Assembly (NCBI RefSeq): GCF_012273515.2
Contig: NZ_CP050975.2
Span: 9,300,001 to 9,364,000 of the forward strand
Reading direction: 5' to 3'
Source: Streptomyces sp. RPA4-2
GTDB lineage: Bacteria > Actinomycetota > Actinomycetes > Streptomycetales > Streptomycetaceae
DNA: 64,000 nucleotides
The translations under genes and the position numbers were made by a program. The notes below the pieces were generated by a model. It did not search any database, was not told where the DNA came from, and was given only the letters and a program-made list of their open reading frames with translations. Within the stretch, counting starts at the first letter, position 1, and each line of letters begins with the position of its first letter. Of this stretch, positions 58,490 to 64,000 are shown one piece after another.

Positions 58490-58492
58490 TAG
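57371..58492 (+). CDS. IS630-family DDE transposase (copy B)
   Basis: Identical in translation to the copy A transposase: 373 residues from the ATG at 57371, with DDE residues Asp189, Asp272 and Glu308. As in copy A, the stop codon TAG is completed by the duplicated TA target plus one host G. Confidence 0.95.
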   Translation: MTSAAGVSVPRRGPKLEPLLLSDDERAVLERWTRRATSAQALALRARIVLACAGPGVPPIVAVARDLRVTADTVRKWRRRFLAERLEGLADEPRPGRPPTISVDQVEEVVVTTLEQLPKNATHWSRKSMAEHSGLSKSTVGRIWRQFQLKPHLSDTFKLSTDPLFIEKVYDVVGLYFNPPEGAVVLSVDEKSQIQALDRSQPVLPIMPGMPERRTHDYVRNGLTTLFAAFDVATGQVITALHRRHRAAEFKKFLIRIDKVVPAHLQVHLIVDNYGTHKTPAIKAWLAKHPRFELHFTPTGSSWINQVERWFGYLAHQMIRRGAHKNIQALEADIRAWVKDWNEDPKPFIWTKTAEEILDSLARICRRISGAGH

Positions 58493-58545
58493 CCCAGATC
58501 TACGGGCCGGGACGCCACACAGCAGCGACGTGGCGCGCCTCGTAA

Positions 58546-58859
58546 TGTGATAAGGCCAGGACCCGCGGCATCGTTTCGGCGAGGTGCTGGAAGCCCTCGC
58601 GCTGGCGGAGCGGTAGGTGTTCATCCGGCCCGCGCCGAGATCCGCAAAGGCTCTGGTGAAATTCCTTATCACGCGCACGAAGGACTCGGCGCGGAACCTA
58701 AGGGCTGACCGGGGTACCTGCGGCCACGGCCCGGTCGCGGATTTCACGCACGTCCTGTCGACAGAATTCGAGATCTGAAGCCGTCGAATTCTGGACCTGT
58801 TGTAAACCATATTCGGCGGGCCGCCGTACAGCGCTCTCGAGGTGGCCCGCTCTCTGGAC
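58546..58859. other. Intergenic stretch with an inverted repeat
   Basis: About 310 bp with no supported gene. CAGAATTCGA (58762-58771) and TCGAATTCTG (58784-58793) form a 10-bp stem with a 12-nt loop, roughly 70 bp past the DUF302 stop. It may be a terminator for that gene. Confidence 0.5.
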
Positions 58860-59384
58860 CTACTCCGAGCGTCGGGCGAAGTCCTGGGAAGCATCGACAC
58901 CGCAGACCCGCAGCAGATTGACCACGAGGCGATCCAGATCCTCCCCGACTTTCGTGACCTCTGGAATGCCGAGACTGCCGAACTCGTCGCTCGGCCGGTG
59001 CATGCTGAAGACCGCATTGCCGTTGCCGTCGCTGTAGATCAGCATCCGCAAAGGCGCATACAGGAGCGCCTTCGGATCATGGCGATACATGGTCTCGGCG
59101 ATTACATGATTGCCGGTCAGGTACTCCATCGACCTGGTGGTGTGTCCTGCGATACTGAACAGTGAGGTGCCGTTGATCCGGGCGTAGCGGACCAGGTCAT
59201 TGGGCGCGCTCCCGGCCATCGCGGCGCGAACATCGTCCCAACTGCCCCCGGTTTCGGCAATGAGTTCCAGCGATACCGGATTGTACGCGGGCGCCGCTTT
59301 CTCGAATGCGTTCACGAAGTCGTCGTAGGCAATTCCCGTGGAAACGTCTATCCGGGTCACGGTGTGGCTGTGGTGACTGGCCAT
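58860..59384 (-). CDS. DUF302-family protein
   Basis: Product of 174 residues; the ATG at 59384 has AGGGAG 7 nt upstream. DUF302 hallmarks: DVSTGIAYDDFVNAFEKAAP near the N-terminus, and VRYARINGTSLFSIAGHTTR, YLTGNHVIAETMYRHDPKAL and PLRMLIYSDGNGNAVFSMHR later. The family has a compact beta-alpha fold of unknown biochemical role. It diverges from the Asp-His repeat mini-gene at 59553. There is no signal peptide. Confidence 0.88.
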   Translation of the reverse strand: MASHHSHTVTRIDVSTGIAYDDFVNAFEKAAPAYNPVSLELIAETGGSWDDVRAAMAGSAPNDLVRYARINGTSLFSIAGHTTRSMEYLTGNHVIAETMYRHDPKALLYAPLRMLIYSDGNGNAVFSMHRPSDEFGSLGIPEVTKVGEDLDRLVVNLLRVCGVDASQDFARRSE

Positions 59385-59552
59385 GCGACAGCTCCCTGAA
59401 TCTGGGATCAATGCTTCAAGGCGGGCGGCCCGACGTAACCGGCTGACAGATCCTGCGGGATTGGCATGGGGCTGCCCGGCTACCACGATCTCCCCCTGAC
59501 CAAAAGTGACGATATGACCGGCTGACCGCCGGGGCAAATCGAGGGGAGTGAC

Positions 59553-59696
<144 letters not shown>

Positions 59697-59813
59697 TCGC
59701 TGCCGGCTGAAGACGCTCCCCACGTCAGCTACCGCTCCGACTCATCGACATTTCGGGGCTCTGCGGCCACCGGGAAGACCTGTGTCGGCACTGCCGTCAT
59801 GGATGGCTGTGCT

Positions 59814-60689
59814 TCAGCTGATGCGCGTTCCTGTGCCGCTGACACGGACGCGCGGGTCACCGGCGCGCAGCGTCACGGTGAGCTCGCCAGGACGGCCCAG
59901 GTCCGTGCCCTGGTGCAGGGTGAGGACGGCGTTGCGGGGGACCAGGCCGAGATCACGGGCGTAAGCACCGAACGCGGCGGCCGCGGCGCCGGTCGCCGGG
60001 TCTTCGACGATGCCGCCGACGGGGAACGGGTCGCGGACATGGAAGACGGTGGCCGACTCCCGCCACACCAGCTGGACTGTGGTCAGGTCCAAGCGATGCA
60101 TCAGGGTTTCGAGGCGCGCGAAGTCGTAGGCGAGATCTGCGAGGCGGGCGCGCGTCGCCGCCGCGAGAACGAGATGGCGGGCGCCGGCGAAGGCGATACG
60201 AGGCGGGAAGGCCGGGTCGAGATCGGTGGCCGGCCAGTCGAGCGCGGCGAGCGTCTCCGCGAGGTCGGCGTCGGTGATCTCCTCGATGTGCGGCTCGACA
60301 CTGGTGAGCGTGGCCCGGAGCGTCCCGTCCTCCTCGGCCACTTCCACCGGCACGGTGCCGGCGCGCGTCGCGAACACCAGCTCCCCGGGGCCTATCCGCT
60401 CGGCGAGGGCGATGGCGGTCGCGATGGTGGCATGCCCGCAGAACGGCACCTCGGCCCTGGGGCTGAAGTAACGAATGCTGTACGCCCGCCCCTCCCGGCC
60501 GCCGAGGCCCTCCGGGGGTGCGGCCAGGAACGCGGACTCCGAGTATCCGAGGCCGGCGGCGATGGCCAGCATGTCGCTGTCGTCCAGGGCGGTGGCGTCC
60601 AGAACGACACCGGCGGGGTTTCCTCCGCTGGGGGTGCTGGAGAAGGCGGTGTATCGCAGCACCTCGGGCGTCGGCGTATTCGTCGTCAT
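59814..60689 (-). CDS. PhzF-family isomerase-like protein
   Basis: Product of 291 residues, normal family length. The N-terminus has TAFSSTPSGGNPAGVVLDAT; later come FSPRAEVPFCGHATIATAIA and the C-terminal EDPATGAAAAAFGAY. These are PhzF signatures (a diaminopimelate-epimerase-like fold). There are no phenazine genes nearby, so it is one of the many PhzF relatives of unknown substrate. Monocistronic. Confidence 0.93.
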   Translation of the reverse strand: MTTNTPTPEVLRYTAFSSTPSGGNPAGVVLDATALDDSDMLAIAAGLGYSESAFLAAPPEGLGGREGRAYSIRYFSPRAEVPFCGHATIATAIALAERIGPGELVFATRAGTVPVEVAEEDGTLRATLTSVEPHIEEITDADLAETLAALDWPATDLDPAFPPRIAFAGARHLVLAAATRARLADLAYDFARLETLMHRLDLTTVQLVWRESATVFHVRDPFPVGGIVEDPATGAAAAAFGAYARDLGLVPRNAVLTLHQGTDLGRPGELTVTLRAGDPRVRVSGTGTRIS

Positions 60690-60930
60690 GCTCGTGGCAA
60701 CGCGTGGTGGGGCTGCGGCTGTTCCCGGACGCGGGGGAGGCGGAGGTGTGTCGGCTCGCAGGCAAACGCCCGTTCTTCCCCGGACGGCCGGGCTCGGGCG
60801 CGGTACACGACAAGCAACAGCCGATACGCAGCCGCGCGTATGACGGCTGCGGACGGCGTCCCTCGAGCCAATGCGGTCACGGCCCTAGGCTGTTCCGTTC
60901 GGATCTTGCGAGGCTTGTCATACTTCCCGC

Positions 60931-61683
60931 ATGGAAAAGCAGGCTGTGGAGACGGCGCGGCGGTGGTTGGCTGATCAGGGCGTCAGCCAGGTGCGTGACG
61001 GGTGGGTGAGCGACGAGAAGCGGGACGTGCTGCTCACGGCCAACCAAGTGGCGCATTCCTGGGCTGGCGATGTGTTCGCCGAAGACCTGGATGCAGCCGA
61101 CCAGTTGCGGTTGGCCTTCGGGCTGCTGGACCTCCTCGACGACTACTGGGTCACGTGCGAGATCCGGTTTGCGAACGAGGATGCAGAGGGACCCCTGCCG
61201 GCCGATGTGTTGTGGGACGGCTACCGCCAGCGGTTGGAGGCGGACCGGGACGTCGAGGCCGTCACCTACTCGCTGTGGGTGGACTGGTTCGAGGACCACA
61301 CGACTTCCGCGACGGCCTTCGCCGAGGTCCTCGGTAACGACATCGACCGAGTGGTGGCCGAGCGATCCGAAGTCCTGCTCCGCCGAGCTCGTCGTGTTCT
61401 GGAATGTTCAGGCCCGGTGCGCTGGACATTGAAGGAGCCGACGTACCGCACCGCCGTGCGGCTTCCCGCCCTGCACCCAGCCCTCTTCCAGGCTTTTCGG
61501 GCGAGTTTCCACGACGTCTACGGCGACCTGGAACCGGCTGCCGCACTGGGCCTCCTCGACAAGCTGGATCTCCCGGCAGGCACCCAGCACCTTGCCGAAC
61601 TGCGCCACGTACTCGCTGCGGGGCACAAGAACCACTACCGTAGCCCCGGTGCCTGGGACGATGCGGTTCGCTCCTGCTCCTGA
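60931..61683 (+). CDS. Hypothetical protein, unrecognised
   Basis: Product of 250 residues. Acidic, with regular helices: ETARRWLADQGVSQVRDGWV, LRLAFGLLDLLDDYWVTCEI and VLLRRARRVLECSGPVRWTL. It has no membrane segment or signal peptide. I do not recognise the family. The stop is at 61681-61683, just before the IS5 remnant; no sign that the element cut it. Confidence 0.75.
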   Translation: MEKQAVETARRWLADQGVSQVRDGWVSDEKRDVLLTANQVAHSWAGDVFAEDLDAADQLRLAFGLLDLLDDYWVTCEIRFANEDAEGPLPADVLWDGYRQRLEADRDVEAVTYSLWVDWFEDHTTSATAFAEVLGNDIDRVVAERSEVLLRRARRVLECSGPVRWTLKEPTYRTAVRLPALHPALFQAFRASFHDVYGDLEPAAALGLLDKLDLPAGTQHLAELRHVLAAGHKNHYRSPGAWDDAVRSCS

Positions 61684-61689
61684 GCCGTG

Positions 61690-62532
61690 GGCCTGGCAGA
61701 CCAAAGAAAGATGCCGGCGATGTAGAGCCTGGCCAGGTAGATGGTCGCGGTCTTTTCATTGCGCGTGGCGATGCCACGCCACTGCTTCAAGCGGTTGATG
61801 CACCGCTCGACAGTGTTGCGCTGCTTGTACGCCTCGCGGTCGAAGGCAGGTGGCCTGCCTCCCCGGCTCCCTCAACGTAGGCGGTAAGCGCGCTGGTCAG
61901 CCGGAACCGGGATGACCGTGCGGTTGCCGCGCTTGCGCAGGTACTGATGGATGGCGCGGGAGGAGTACGCCTTGTCAGCCAGCAGCATGTCCGGGGTGGT
62001 GCGGGGCCGTCCACGGGGGCGGCGAACACGCAGACGAGCCATCACGTCGGTGAAGACGGGCGAGTCCCCGGCCTGTCCGGGGGTGAGGACGAAAGCCAGA
62101 GGACGGCATCGACCGTCTGTCGCGAGGTGGATCTTGGTGGTCAGCCCGCCACGGGACCGCCCGATGGCGTGGTCGTCCGGCTCGCTCGCAAAGGCCCTTT
62201 TTGCGGGCTCCTGCCGCGTGTTGGTGAGCGCGCACGATGGTGGAGTCCACCGACACAACCCAGTTCACGTCCTCATCAGCATCGGCCTGGTCCATCAGTG
62301 CCGTGAACACTCGCTCCCACGTGCCGTCGGCGGCCCACATCCGCAACCGGTTGTAGACGCCCCTCCAGTTCCCGTACTTCTCGGGCAGGTGGACCCACTG
62401 CGATCCGGTCGGGAACTTCCAAGCGATCGCATCGATCACCTCACGGTGATCCCGCCACCGGCCACCCCGCTTCGGCGTCCGATCCGGGAGTAACGGCTCG
62501 ATTCGCGCCCACTGCGCGTCAGTCAACGGCAC
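61690..62532 (-). pseudogene. IS5-family transposase (two-frame, nonsense-disrupted)
   Basis: OrfA from GTG 62532 reads PLTDAQWARIEPLLPDRTPK and VSVDSTIVRAHQHAAGARKK. A run of five A (62198-62202 on the other strand) precedes the shift into the second frame. That frame gives GRSRGGLTTKIHLATDGRCR, DKAYSSRAIHQYLRKRGNRT and RAYRLR before an in-frame TGA at 61872-61874. The expected tail then continues: GGRPPAFDREAYKQRNTVER and CINRLKQWRGIATRNEKT. Two-frame reading is normal for this IS5 subgroup, but the TGA (CGA to TGA would explain it) disables OrfB. Confidence 0.8.
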
Positions 62533-62569
62533 ACCCAGACCAACGATCAGATGATCTGAACGAAACGGC

Positions 62570-64000
<1,431 letters not shown>

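Overview
The window is about 70% GC, its genes end codons in G or C, and ribosome sites are GGAG or GAGG. It holds secreted depolymerases with CBM2, discoidin and fascin-like modules, a LAL-type LuxR regulator, ECF sigma factors with SnoaL-like tails, and Rhs/LamG scars. This points to a Streptomyces-like actinomycete. Many insertion sequences, transposase fragments and decaying genes suggest an accessory region such as a chromosome arm; that location is inference.

Layout. 1-12.2 kb is a secreted-protease block: a partial S8 subtilase, an M4 thermolysin-type protease, a LAL regulator, a small acidic peptide gene, and a sedolisin (S53) fused to Kelch repeats and closed by a 15-bp hairpin. 12.4-21.5 kb is a mobile-element graveyard: IS1182 and P450 scraps, an intact IS630-type element, an IS5-type transposase with an internally inverted segment, an intact ISAs1-type element with a 9-bp target duplication, an internally deleted IS701 derivative, three decayed copies of one IS-linked passenger gene, and a broken NACHT NTPase. 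21.5-27.2 kb carries a P450, a P-loop kinase-like protein, an alpha/beta hydrolase and an ECF sigma/DHFR-like pair.

27.8-46.7 kb is rich in glycan-degrading enzymes: GH16 with three discoidin domains, GH92, a GH95-like enzyme with a fascin-like tail, and a parallel beta-helix protein. LacI-type palindromes precede GH16 and GH92. A MerR regulator diverges from a two-domain hydrolase across a promoter with the classic 19-bp MerR spacer. 47-54.5 kb looks like a TetR-controlled membrane-lipid module: TetR, an ECF sigma factor with a frameshifted tail, a Pip/YhgE-like membrane protein, an LPG-synthase-like flippase, a broken PAP2 phosphatase and a patatin. Five copies of one operator-like motif sit before tetR and in the two target promoters.

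54.8-64 kb holds an XRE/DUF2975 pair with its own dyad, a thioredoxin-like protein lacking one active-site Cys, an Rhs/LamG scar, a tautomerase-like gene split by a second identical IS630 copy, DUF302 and PhzF genes, an unusual (Asp-His)6 mini-gene, a decayed IS5 element, and the 3' part of a GH5-FN3-CBM2 cellulase running off the right edge. The strongest candidates for something new are the shared TetR operator set with its lipid module, and the two small unrecognised peptide genes.
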